DNA from: an uncultured Candidatus Melainabacteria bacterium
GTDB taxonomy: Bacteria; Cyanobacteriota; Vampirovibrionia; Gastranaerophilales; Gastranaerophilaceae
Assembly: GCA_934667125.1 (NCBI GenBank)
Contig: CAKULF010000005.1
Coordinates: 51,665 to 115,664 of the forward strand
Direction of reading: 5' to 3'
Length of the DNA: 64,000 bases
Shown: positions 18,085 to 25,723 of the stretch, in pieces
Position numbering within the stretch: position 1 is the first letter of the stretch
Layout: each line of letters opens with the position of its first letter
Position numbers and translations under genes: made by a program
The notes under the pieces: model-generated
What the model saw: the letters and a program-made list of their open reading frames with translations, nothing else
Told to the model about the DNA's origin: nothing
Database searches by the model: none

Positions 18085-18208
18085 AACCAAAACCCACAAA
18101 CGAAAGGTGGGAGGGCAAGCTACCTCAATGAAAGCTAAGGTGTGAAATGCGCAACTGATGTCTGTTGTCTTCCTAGTGCGCCCGACTCTCCTTTCGAGGG
18201 TTTTGGTT
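18085..18208 (+). ncRNA. 124-nt structured element, copy 1 (candidate RNA or MITE-like)
   Basis: Perfect 11-bp terminal inverted repeat AACCAAAACCC / GGGTTTTGGTT. The stem continues inward with CGAAAGG / CCTTTCG and GGGC / GCCC, giving a long bulged rod. A second copy of the same 124-nt length lies at 63277-63400. The flanking arms are almost identical and the central ~30-40 nt differ, the pattern expected of a structured RNA or folded DNA with a variable loop. No known family recognised. The strand is assigned only by orientation of the surrounding cassette. Confidence 0.5.
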
Positions 18209-18246
18209 AATGTTATTTAGGCTTTTTCTTTTTACTTTTGGTTCTG

Positions 18247-18281
18247 TTTTCTTTTTCTTAATGCCAAAAAGAAAAAGAAAA
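18247..18281 (+). repeat. Polypyrimidine/polypurine inverted repeat, copy 1
   Basis: TTTTCTTTTTCTT followed after a short loop (AATGCC) by AAAAAGAAAAAGAAAA, forming a stem of one-sided pyrimidine and purine strands. The same element is at 63439-63473. It follows the 124-nt element by ~40 bp in both copies. Confidence 0.7.
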
Positions 18282-18658
18282 TGAACAAATTAAGTACGTA
18301 ATCTATAGCCGAAGAGAAATTGGAAGCTTAGCTATCGATAAATTTTTTGTTACAAGTTTTTTGATAGCCAAGTTTTTTCATTTTTCTATTTCATGTTTAA
18401 AATTCTTTGATAGCTGGTTTCTATTTCAAATAATTACGTTTAAAATAATTAATTACAAGGTTTTTAAAACTTCTTTGATAATCGGTTCTTGTTAAATAGT
18501 CAATGCTGAGATAGATTTTGCCTGTCGAAGAATGGCTAAATTTTAAATTTTGTTTGGTTCTCAACAATTTCAAAACCTTGAAACGGAGTTCAGGGCGACG
18601 GTTTTGGGGATGATGGGGTGGTTTGAGGTTTGATGGTTGGGCTTTATGCAATTAGGTT

Positions 18659-18699
18659 AACTCTATTGTAAATAGAATTTATCTATTCTAAGTAGAGTT
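18659..18699 (+). repeat. Nested hairpin repeat, copy 1
   Basis: Outer arms AACTCTA (18659-18665) and TAGAGTT (18693-18699) enclose inner arms AATAGA and TCTATT. Related copies lie at 63832-63872 (same strand) and 52377-52417 (inverted), all 41 nt long. Confidence 0.7.
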
Positions 18700-18717
18700 T
18701 TGATTTTAAGTACAGAG

Positions 18718-18789
18718 ATTAGTCAAATGAAAAGAGGCATTCTAAAGCCATTTTTTGCTATCCATGGTATAATCGTTTTAATTGGATAA
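18718..18789 (+). pseudogene. Decayed C-terminal tip of a toxin-like gene
   Basis: The frame reads ISQMKRGILKPFFAIHGIIV then LIG and a stop. This aligns with the C-terminus of the intact protein at 61945-62940 (VSQMEQGNLKPFFTIHDIII). The last ~10 residues have been altered by a small deletion and no upstream coding sequence remains. It ends just ahead of the membrane protein gene at 18793, the same position it holds at the intact locus. It looks like a remnant left when the cassette was rearranged. Confidence 0.7.
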
Positions 18790-18792
18790 AAT

Positions 18793-19287
18793 ATGGAAAT
18801 AAAATTGTTAGATAAACAAAAAATATTTTTAGAGGGCATTGTCCGCACTTTCGTGTTTATAGTTGCAATAAGAGAGCTATCGGGGTTTATATTAAACAAA
18901 ATCCTATATCCAATTATTGAATCCATAGGGTTTTATACAAGCATTCTTCTTGAAATCAAACCCAATTTTATAAGCGACAAATTTGCCGAATTGCTGATTA
19001 TTCCTATAATATTTATAATAAGTTATGTCTTATTTATTTTAACAACCTATCTCGTAGCTAAACTTTGCGGAATTTATAAATATTTTTCTCAATTTAAGTT
19101 TTGGAAAAGTTTGATATTTTTAATAATTATAAGTATTTTGGCTTATTGTTTTTGTTATTTGAATTTACATACTTTTAAATTTAATTTTGAAGATAGGAGC
19201 ACAGGGGCACAATTGGCGCTATTTGGAATCGTTCCCTCATATTTAGCCTATTTACTCTTCAGCTTAACACCATTTAAAAAAAGTTAA
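18793..19287 (+). CDS. Small membrane protein, immunity-like (paralog A)
   Basis: A 164-residue protein with about four hydrophobic helices. It is clearly paralogous to the 192-residue protein at 61376-61954: both begin MEIKL, share KQKIFLEGIVR, KLCGI(Y/H)KYFSQFKFWKS and LHT(F/L)KFNFE, and have similar helix spacing. At 61 kb the paralog overlaps the end of an intact toxin-like gene; here only that gene's tip remains. I infer an orphan immunity protein for a membrane-acting or contact-delivered toxin, but no family was recognised and other membrane roles are possible. Its stop overlaps the convergent gene by 4 bp. Confidence 0.7.
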   Translation: MEIKLLDKQKIFLEGIVRTFVFIVAIRELSGFILNKILYPIIESIGFYTSILLEIKPNFISDKFAELLIIPIIFIISYVLFILTTYLVAKLCGIYKYFSQFKFWKSLIFLIIISILAYCFCYLNLHTFKFNFEDRSTGAQLALFGIVPSYLAYLLFSLTPFKKS

Positions 19288-19565
19288 TTATCTTTATTTT
19301 GTTGTTCATGGGTAGATTTGGTCTCTAGTTCTTTCTTTTCTCTTTCTTTGCGTTCAAGTTCATCGACTCTGCGGTCAAGTTCATGAGCAAGATACAAATT
19401 GTGTTCTCGAATTGCGCTAATAAATTCATCTCTTTCTTTATTATTATTCCAAAGTTTTATCGGGCGATTAATTATCATATCTATTATTAACCACGCAAGA
19501 ATGATTAAACAAACAACCAGAATTCCTACTTTGATTGAATACAATATGGATTCATACATTAGCAT
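19284..19565 (-). CDS. Small single-span membrane protein with charged coiled coil
   Basis: A 93-residue protein. It has one N-terminal membrane helix (KVGILVVCLIILAWLIIDMI, ~12-31), then a highly charged helix (ELDRRVDELERKEREKKELE) likely to be a coiled coil, and a Gln/Asn-rich tail. The second Met (codon 3) is an alternative start. Length and topology (N-terminal anchor, cytoplasmic coil) resemble holin-associated or phage/plasmid small membrane proteins, but nothing specific is recognised. It is convergent with the immunity-like gene, overlapping 4 bp. Confidence 0.6.
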   Translation of the reverse strand: MLMYESILYSIKVGILVVCLIILAWLIIDMIINRPIKLWNNNKERDEFISAIREHNLYLAHELDRRVDELERKEREKKELETKSTHEQQNKDN

Positions 19566-19680
19566 AAATACCTTCTTGTTAAGTTAGTGTGCTATTAAAA
19601 TTATTATACTCTTATTTTTGATTTAGTACAATAGAATTTTGATAAATATTTTTGCTTTATTTGTATGCAACTAAAAAATC

Positions 19681-19945
19681 CGAAAGCAAAGCATTGCTAA
19701 GCTTGCTTGGCTTGGGGTACGGTTATGCATTTGCCGCCTGCTCTTCACAGCCGGCTGCATGCTGCACACACCTATGCCCTCATTTTGCTCGTTAAGTGCA
19801 GTCGCACTAAAACTCGCTTTATGAGGGTACGGTCTACGTCCTGTCCGCCAGACCTCATCGGTCTGCCGTCACGGACTTCGCACACCTATACCCTCGCCTG
19901 CGCTTGCTAAGCCAAGTCTGGCTAAGCTTGCTTGGCTCGGGATAT
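19681..19945. repeat. GC-rich tandem hairpin repeat block
   Basis: This block is far richer in G+C than its surroundings. Two imperfect units each run from GGGTACGG to CACACCTAT(A/G)CCC (about 19714-19780 and 19823-19895), with a 49-nt hairpin between them. The whole is bounded by direct repeats of GCTAAGCTTGCTTGGCT (19697-19713 and 19921-19937). No convincing gene is present. The rest of 19566-19680 shows nothing notable. It resembles a composite of REP/BIME-type palindromes. Confidence 0.7.
19778..19826. repeat. 49-nt hairpin with AGTC loop, copy 1
   Basis: Outer stem CCTCAT / ATGAGG, inner stem AGTGC / GCACT closing an AGTC tetraloop. It has the same length and loop as the copy at 21373-21421, where both stems carry compensating base changes. 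Confidence 0.7.
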
Positions 19946-19979
19946 AAAAATACACCCCTAGAAAATTCTAAGGGTGTAT
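19945..19979 (-). terminator. Rho-independent terminator of tuf
   Basis: On the minus strand, ATACACCCTTA and TAGGGGTGTAT form a ~10-bp stem followed by TTTTTAT, 35 bp beyond the tuf stop codon. Confidence 0.85.
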
Positions 19980-20013
19980 AATTTTTTTAAGTTGTATAAC
20001 TAAATTGAATTAA

Positions 20014-21222
20014 TTATTCAACAATTTTATCTACAACGCCGGCACCAACTGTTCTTCCGCCTTCACGGATAGCAAATCTCATACCTTGTTCGATAGCTAC
20101 TGGGTTGATTAATTCAACTTCCATAACTACGTTATCACCAGGCATTACCATTTCGCCGTCGAATTTGATTGAACCAGTAACGTCAGTTGTTCTGATGTAG
20201 AATTGTGGTCTGTAACCAGGGAAGAATGGAGTGTGACGTCCGCCTTCTTCTTTCTTAAGAACGTAAACGTTAGCTGTGAATTTTTTGTGTGGTGTGATTG
20301 AACCAGGTTTTGCTAATACTTGACCACGTTGGATTTCAGTTTTATCGATACCACGTAGTAAAGCACCAATGTTATCACCTGCTTGACCTTGGTCAAGAGA
20401 TTTTCTGAACATTTCAACACCTGTAACAGTTGTTTTTCTTGTTTCGCCAAGACCAACTAATTCAACTTCGTCACCAACTTTAACGATACCACGTTCAACT
20501 CTACCAGTTGCAACAGTACCACGGCCAGTGATTGAGAATACGTCTTCTACAGGCATTAAGAATGGTTTATCTAAATCACGAACAGGGTCTGGGAAGTATG
20601 AATCGATAGCGTCCATTAATTCCCAAATTTTGTCAACCCATTTGTCTTCTCCACGTTTTATAGCAGGATTTGCTTGAACAGCTTCTAAAGCTTTAAGAGC
20701 TGAACCGTGGATGAATGGGATATTGTCTCCATCAAATTCGTATGAAGTTAATAATTCTCTAACTTCCATTTCAACAAGGTCTAACAATTCAGGATCGTCA
20801 ACCATATCGCATTTGTTTAAGAATACTACTAAGTTTGGAACACCAACTTGACGAGCAAGTAGGATGTGTTCACGAGTTTGAGGCATAGCACCATCAGTAG
20901 CAGCAACTACAAGAATAGCACCATCCATTTGAGCAGCACCAGTAATCATGTTTTTAACATAGTCAGCGTGGCCTGGGCAGTCAACGTGAGCATAGTGTCT
21001 TTTTTCTGTTTCATATTCAACGTGAGCAGTTGAAATGGTTATACCACGTGCTTTTTCTTCTGGAGCAGCATCGATTTCATCGAATTTTTTTGCTTCTGCT
21101 TGACCTGCAGCAGCCATACATCCAGTGATAGCAGCAGTTAACGTTGTTTTACCGTGGTCAACGTGACCAATAGTACCAATGTTAACGTGTGGCTTGGTTC
21201 TTTCGTATTTTTCTCTAGCCAT
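20014..21222 (-). CDS. tuf: Translation elongation factor Tu
   Basis: A 402-residue EF-Tu that delivers aminoacyl-tRNA to the ribosome. It carries P-loop GHVDHGKT (residues 19-26), the effector segment RGITIS, DCPGHADYV, NKCD, and the C-terminal motif TPHKKFTANVYVLKKEEGG. Length and sequence are canonical. The gene uses a more codon-biased, slightly less AT-rich style than its neighbours, as expected for a highly expressed gene. Three tRNA genes lie upstream on the same strand and are probably cotranscribed. An AGGAGA ribosome binding site precedes the start. Downstream is a strong terminator. Confidence 0.98.
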   Translation of the reverse strand: MAREKYERTKPHVNIGTIGHVDHGKTTLTAAITGCMAAAGQAEAKKFDEIDAAPEEKARGITISTAHVEYETEKRHYAHVDCPGHADYVKNMITGAAQMDGAILVVAATDGAMPQTREHILLARQVGVPNLVVFLNKCDMVDDPELLDLVEMEVRELLTSYEFDGDNIPFIHGSALKALEAVQANPAIKRGEDKWVDKIWELMDAIDSYFPDPVRDLDKPFLMPVEDVFSITGRGTVATGRVERGIVKVGDEVELVGLGETRKTTVTGVEMFRKSLDQGQAGDNIGALLRGIDKTEIQRGQVLAKPGSITPHKKFTANVYVLKKEEGGRHTPFFPGYRPQFYIRTTDVTGSIKFDGEMVMPGDNVVMEVELINPVAIEQGMRFAIREGGRTVGAGVVDKIVE

Positions 21223-21372
21223 AAGATAAATCTCCTTTTTTCTTATTTTTTTTGTTTATTGGTTTTTTTATTGTTTTGAGGCTTCTGAGGAAATTAAAAA
21301 TTTCCACGTCGCCAATCTAAGGTCTTCACAAAAGCCAAACTCATCGTTTGTCTTTTGTTCCGCACAGCGTGC

Positions 21373-21421
21373 TTTTATTTTGCTCATTGGACGAAGTCTC
21401 GTCACAATTCGCTTTATAAAA
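21373..21421. repeat. 49-nt hairpin with AGTC loop, copy 2
   Basis: Outer stem TTTTAT / ATAAAA, inner stem GACGA / TCGTC closing an AGTC tetraloop. It lies between tRNA-Tyr and tuf, so it would be part of the tRNA-tuf transcript. Related to 19778-19826 with compensatory changes in both stems. Confidence 0.7.
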
Positions 21422-21424
21422 GTT

Positions 21425-21507
21425 TGGGCAGAGGTGGATTCGAACCACCGTACTCTCGCGAGAACAGATTTACAGTCTGTCGCCTTTAGCCACTCGGCCA
21501 TCTACCC
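21425..21507 (-). tRNA. tRNA-Tyr (GTA)
   Basis: Acceptor arms GGGTAGA and TCTGCCC pair (one G-U), with discriminator A. Anticodon loop CTGTAAA gives GTA. The long variable arm expected of bacterial tRNA-Tyr is present, as is the T-loop GGTTCGAATCC. The CCA end is not encoded. It is the last tRNA before tuf. Confidence 0.95.
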
Positions 21508-21578
21508 AAATTATAAACTTTTTTTAGATAAATTGTTGACTAATATTCAATTTTCAATTTACGACTTTTTATTTAATT

Positions 21579-21650
21579 TGCCCTTGATGAGATTTGAACT
21601 CACGGCCTCTCCCTTACCAAGGGAGTGCGCTACCCCTGCGCCACAAGGGC
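21579..21650 (-). tRNA. tRNA-Thr (GGT)
   Basis: 72 nt, acceptor arms GCCCTTG and CAAGGGC fully paired, discriminator A, anticodon loop TTGGTAA giving GGT, T-loop GTTCAAATC. The CCA end is not encoded. It is the middle gene of the tRNA-tuf cluster, corresponding to thrT in the E. coli tufB operon. Confidence 0.95.
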
Positions 21651-21697
21651 ATGCTTTCTAAATTTGCCATTTTAAACAAGGTGCAATTAATAAAAAT

Positions 21698-21769
21698 AGC
21701 CGATGATGGGACTCGAACCCGCAACCTACGGTTTACAAAACCGTTGCTCTACCATTGAGCTACATCGGC
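21698..21769 (-). tRNA. tRNA-Thr (TGT)
   Basis: 72 nt, acceptor arms GCCGATG and CATCGGC fully paired, discriminator T, anticodon stem ACGGT / ACCGT with loop TTTGTAA giving TGT. The T-stem is unusual: GCGGG faces CCCAT, leaving one C-A mismatch and one G-U pair. It is the first gene of the cluster and corresponds to thrU. Confidence 0.9.
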
Positions 21770-21784
21770 AATTCTTACTATTTT

Positions 21785-21813
21785 ATATTATTAAGGACAA
21801 AGAAAACTGTCAA
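21785..21813 (-). promoter_or_regulatory. Strong sigma-70 promoter of the tRNA-tuf operon
   Basis: On the minus strand, TTGACA (21813-21808), a 17-nt spacer and TAATAT (21790-21785), ending 15 bp before the first tRNA. The -35 is a perfect consensus. Confidence 0.8.
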
Positions 21814-21951
21814 GTACTAATTTTTACTTTTTTTATTTGTCAAAAAAAATTTTTTTGTTGTAGTATAAAAATATTATTAAATTAAGTCCCCTATTGGATT
21901 ATAATTATTTTATTGATATAATTAATTACGAAATTGTAGAGAAAGTTTATA

Positions 21952-24558
21952 ATGCAAGTTACTAATGCCTTAAATAATCAAATTAGAATTTTATTTAACC
22001 CAAACGTCGAAGCATTCAGACTGTTTGATTTTTTAGTCGTAAAATCATTGGAAGATAGATATCTAGCGCAAATTATCGAAATTTATGACGATAAATTTGA
22101 CGCTTCACAAAATGTTGCAAAACTTAAACTTTTTTACAAAATAAATCCCGATAACGAAGTTGTTCCTTATGATAATTTCACTCCGAATAAGGAATGTGAA
22201 ATAGTTAAAATTAAACAAGAGGAAATTGAAGACTTCATTAATGCGGATAAAAAGACTTTTGAATTTGGTTTAAATGTTAAAAATTCTTCAAAATTTAATT
22301 TGCAATACGACTTTTTCAACTCAAATCCTATAATTTTAGCGGATAAAGTTGAGGTTGTTAATAATATTTCAACTAAATTAGCTCAAAATTTATCAGAAGA
22401 GAAAAACGTTGCAATAATTGATTCTACAGGAATATTGGATATTAAAGGCGCTGTTAAAATTTCTGCTTCAAAAGATTTTAGAATGCCTCTTAATTTTTCA
22501 ACAATAGACTATATTTTTGATAAATGCCTAGAAGATGCTACTCTTGAATTTCAATCTATAGCAGGCGCTATTATTAATGAAATTAAAAAATTTGCAAGAA
22601 AACAAGAAAACGAATTTATTCCGTTCAACGCTTTTACAAGAGTAATTTTAGAGCAATATAAAGCAACTCCATATCCGGAATTAAAAGTTTTAATAACAAA
22701 GCTTAAAAAGTTCCAAATGAGCGAAATTTTCGCAAGAACAAAGAAAGATAAGACTAATCTTGTTAATACAATTAAGAAAAATAAAATTACAATAATAGAT
22801 TTATCCAATATTTCTTCTGTTTGGCAAAAAGCTTATCTTGAATACATTACAGACGTTATTGAACAAGATGTATATCTTCTTGTGCGCTTAAATGATGAAA
22901 ATTGCGACGTTGATATAATTAATAAGATATATTGCAAAAAGCAAAATATATCCCTTGTTCCAAATGTTTCATATAACTATAAAAAATTACCTACAATTTC
23001 TCAATATTGCAAAAACTACATGCTTTTATCAAGTCTAAATCATAGAACAGACTTTTTAAATGCAAATTTTGCGCTTAATAGTTTAATTAATGAAAATTGC
23101 TTGATTTTTGGCGAAAGCACGGATGATTTCTTGTTTTTGGTTAAAGATTATGCAATTGAAAATCAAGATAAAAATAAAAAATATAGAAAAATTGCTCTTT
23201 CTTTAGTTCAAAATGATGAAAAAATGCAAGAACATTTGGGCGAAAAGGGCGATTATTTTGAAAATCAACAAAAACAAGTAAATGATTCTCAAAAATTAAT
23301 TCAAGAATTGTCTGATTTTAACGAAATGCAAGAAAATAAAGTTAAAACGGACGATGATTTTGAAGATGTTGTTGAAAATAATGACGAAAAAATTGAACAT
23401 CAAGAAGCTGAAAACCCTTCAACAGACGAATTTTCAGACTTATCAGAATATAAAGATGATAAAACTGAAATAAAAGAAGAACTTGAAAAAATTGAAATTG
23501 AAGAAAAAGTTGACCCAAAAGTTGTTGAAGACGCTTTTTCAAAAGAAATAGACAGCCTTGAAGAAGAAGCTCAAGAACAATTTTTGGATGAAACCGAAAC
23601 AGAACTTGTTAAAGAGGAAGATGAACTTATAGCTCCAACGGATGAGCCGACTGAAGAAGTTGAAGAAGTTAAGGAAGTTCAAGAAACAATAACTCCAGAA
23701 ATAGTTGAAGAACCAACATCAGAGCCTGAAAGCCCACAAGAAAAATCTCATTCTGATATTTTACTTGAAGAAACAAAAGATATTGTTGAAAACCCTGTTG
23801 AAGAAGAAACTGATGACGATATCAAGGCTCAAGTTGAACAAGTTTTTGATGAACCTGTTGATGTTGAAATTGAAAAAACAAGTCCAAAAAACGTTATTTT
23901 AGATATGGACGTTGACGATAAACCTTTAGATATTGTTCAAGATGAAACCGTTCTTGAAGAACCCAAGGTTGAAAATCAAACCATTGAAGAGGACGATATA
24001 GTTGATTTATCGGACGATGAGCTTGATTTCTTTCAAATAGCAAAAGAATCATCTGAAGAATATTCTGCTTCTCAAAATGCTCAAAATGAGCAAACTGTGG
24101 AAAATGAAAAAGTTGTGGTTGATAATATTGAATATAACACTCAAAACACTACGACAGACAATATTAAAAAGGATGAATTAACAATTGAAGAAAATCCTCA
24201 AGATGATGATATAGACTTGAATGTGGTTGCTCAAAATTCTCTTGATGATAGTTTTATTGATATAATTAATACAAAAGATGAAACGCCTGAAAAATCGGCT
24301 GAAATGCCGCTTGACGTTGATTCTGTAAAACAGGAAAATCAAGATAATTCGCTTCCTATTTTTCAAGAAAAAACCGACTCAGCCCCAACAAAACTCTATA
24401 AAACGGGCGAATTGGTGACACATCCGAAATATGGAAAAGGATTAGTAACAAAAATCGTTAACTATGAAGAAAGACAGTTGCTGCAAATAGATTTCGACGA
24501 TTTTGGCAAAAAATTATTAGACCCTACTATTGCAAACGTTAAACCATTAAAAGAATAA
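21952..24558 (+). CDS. Large acidic protein, possibly HerA-like N-terminus and DUF3553-like C-terminus
   Basis: An 868-residue protein. Residues 1-~420 are a folded domain beginning with a barrel-like LVVKSLEDRYLAQIIEIYDD. A later KITIIDLSNISSVWQKAYLE is followed by a C-terminal stretch, QYCKNYMLLSSLNHRTDF. This recalls the order of HerA/VirB4-type ATPases, but no P-loop is visible, so it would be degenerate. Residues ~430-810 are Glu/Asp-rich and probably disordered. The last ~50 residues (GELVTHPKYGKGLVTKIVNY, then VKPL) match the Tudor-like DUF3553 domain found at the end of UvrD/PcrA helicases. flhB starts 7 bp downstream, suggesting one operon. Function not known. Confidence 0.7.
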   Translation: MQVTNALNNQIRILFNPNVEAFRLFDFLVVKSLEDRYLAQIIEIYDDKFDASQNVAKLKLFYKINPDNEVVPYDNFTPNKECEIVKIKQEEIEDFINADKKTFEFGLNVKNSSKFNLQYDFFNSNPIILADKVEVVNNISTKLAQNLSEEKNVAIIDSTGILDIKGAVKISASKDFRMPLNFSTIDYIFDKCLEDATLEFQSIAGAIINEIKKFARKQENEFIPFNAFTRVILEQYKATPYPELKVLITKLKKFQMSEIFARTKKDKTNLVNTIKKNKITIIDLSNISSVWQKAYLEYITDVIEQDVYLLVRLNDENCDVDIINKIYCKKQNISLVPNVSYNYKKLPTISQYCKNYMLLSSLNHRTDFLNANFALNSLINENCLIFGESTDDFLFLVKDYAIENQDKNKKYRKIALSLVQNDEKMQEHLGEKGDYFENQQKQVNDSQKLIQELSDFNEMQENKVKTDDDFEDVVENNDEKIEHQEAENPSTDEFSDLSEYKDDKTEIKEELEKIEIEEKVDPKVVEDAFSKEIDSLEEEAQEQFLDETETELVKEEDELIAPTDEPTEEVEEVKEVQETITPEIVEEPTSEPESPQEKSHSDILLEETKDIVENPVEEETDDDIKAQVEQVFDEPVDVEIEKTSPKNVILDMDVDDKPLDIVQDETVLEEPKVENQTIEEDDIVDLSDDELDFFQIAKESSEEYSASQNAQNEQTVENEKVVVDNIEYNTQNTTTDNIKKDELTIEENPQDDDIDLNVVAQNSLDDSFIDIINTKDETPEKSAEMPLDVDSVKQENQDNSLPIFQEKTDSAPTKLYKTGELVTHPKYGKGLVTKIVNYEERQLLQIDFDDFGKKLLDPTIANVKPLKE

Positions 24559-24565
24559 AAAATAA

Positions 24566-25723
24566 ATGGGTGATGAGAATAAACAATTTGAAGCCAGCCA
24601 GCAAAAGCTGCGCAAGGCAAGAGAACAAGGGCAAGTTGTAAAATCTAAGGATTTGTCGACTGCTATTGCAATTATGGTTATGTTTTTTGCCATATATCTT
24701 ATAGCACCTTTGTTGTGGGGGCAATTGACAGCACTTTTTACCGCTATATATGAGCAAATTCCAAATAAACATCTGTCTGACATCGGTTATACATATTTAT
24801 TTATGAAGGCTTTTGTTCCGTCAGCTTGTATTTTGCTTCCCATCTTGTTTTTGGCTTCTTTTGTCGGAATTTTGGGGGATATGATTCAAATTGGACCATT
24901 ATTTACAACAAAACCGATGGAATTTAATGCTGAAAAATTCAATCCGACAAAATATTTTAAAAACTTGGCTAACCCGAAAACATTGTTTGATTTGTTGAAA
25001 AACATCTTAAAAGTATTGATATTGGGGATTATCGGCTATTTAGTTTATACTTCGCATTTTGAACAGATTTTGATGCTTGCTGCGATTGATAATCAATTTG
25101 CAATATTAATTCAATTTGGCTCGTTGTTAATCGATTTCGTTATTAAAGCCGGAATTGCCTTTTTAATCATTGCTGCTGCGGATTATGGGGTTACGAAATG
25201 GAAATTTTTGCAAGACCAAAAAATGTCTTTTAAAGAAGTTAAAGATGAATATAAAAACTCCGAAGGCGACCCAAATGTTAAGGCTGCTCTTCGTCAAAGA
25301 CGTCAACAACTTTTGCAAGGCAAAATGATGGACGCTGTTACGACTTGCGATTTTGTTGTTTGTAATCCGACTCATATTGCTTGTGCTGTAAAATATGACG
25401 CAAAAACAATGGAATCGCCAATGTTGGTGGCAAAAGGTACGGAACTTTTTGCTGAAAAAATCAAGACAATTGCTCGTGAACATAATATTCCCGTTATTGA
25501 AAACCCCCCTGTTGCAAGGGCTTTGTATAGATTTGTTGAAATAAACAAGCAAATTCCGCCTGATCTTTATAAAGCGATAGCTGAAATTCTAATCTTCGTT
25601 TACAAACTTAAAAAGACAACAAAACAAGAACAAGAAAAAATCCAACAATCTGCTATCGAAAAAGGCGATATCCAAGCTCAAAAGCTTATGGAGCAAAAGA
25701 AAAAGCCCGAAAATCAAGACTAG
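24566..25723 (+). CDS. flhB: Flagellar export switch protein FlhB
   Basis: A 385-residue FlhB that sets export specificity from rod/hook to filament substrates. It has four membrane helices in ~30-205, a positively charged linker ending KDEYKNSEGDPNVKA and an autocleavage site NPTH (267-270). The cytoplasmic tail contains VAKGTELFAEKIKTIAREHN, ENPPVARALYRFVE and IPPDLYKAIAEILIFVYKL. The tail is of the flagellar rather than virulence (SctU) type. It lies 7 bp after an unusual acidic protein and away from both fli operons. No fliP, fliQ or fliR is present in the window. It overlaps a convergent gene by 4 bp. Confidence 0.95.
   Translation: MGDENKQFEASQQKLRKAREQGQVVKSKDLSTAIAIMVMFFAIYLIAPLLWGQLTALFTAIYEQIPNKHLSDIGYTYLFMKAFVPSACILLPILFLASFVGILGDMIQIGPLFTTKPMEFNAEKFNPTKYFKNLANPKTLFDLLKNILKVLILGIIGYLVYTSHFEQILMLAAIDNQFAILIQFGSLLIDFVIKAGIAFLIIAAADYGVTKWKFLQDQKMSFKEVKDEYKNSEGDPNVKAALRQRRQQLLQGKMMDAVTTCDFVVCNPTHIACAVKYDAKTMESPMLVAKGTELFAEKIKTIAREHNIPVIENPPVARALYRFVEINKQIPPDLYKAIAEILIFVYKLKKTTKQEQEKIQQSAIEKGDIQAQKLMEQKKKPENQD

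Larger units (their letters stand above)
17985..18717 (+). repeat. Long repeat island, copy 1 (no protein gene)
   Basis: This gene-free stretch is homologous over most of its length, in the same orientation, to 63190-63887. Shared parts in order are: an AT-rich lead-in, a 124-nt structured element, a polypyrimidine/polypurine inverted repeat, several GATAGCC-like motifs in both orientations, a REP-like CCTTGAAACGGAGTTCAGGG, and a nested hairpin at 18659-18699. It ends in a decayed toxin-like gene tip. The preceding 17645-17984 is also gene-free and holds a REP-like hairpin (17858-17876) and one GATAGCC motif (17926-17932). The layout looks like a duplicated cassette or mobile repeat rather than a regulatory region of fliF. 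Confidence 0.75.

Noticed and set aside
18421..18651. Open frame of ~76 codons on the minus strand in the repeat island
   Set aside because: It runs through REP-like and hairpin sequence, is not preserved in the second island copy, and has no ribosome binding site.
19707..19910. Open frame in the GC-rich repeat block
   Set aside because: The translation follows palindromic units and shows no protein-like conservation; no ribosome binding site.
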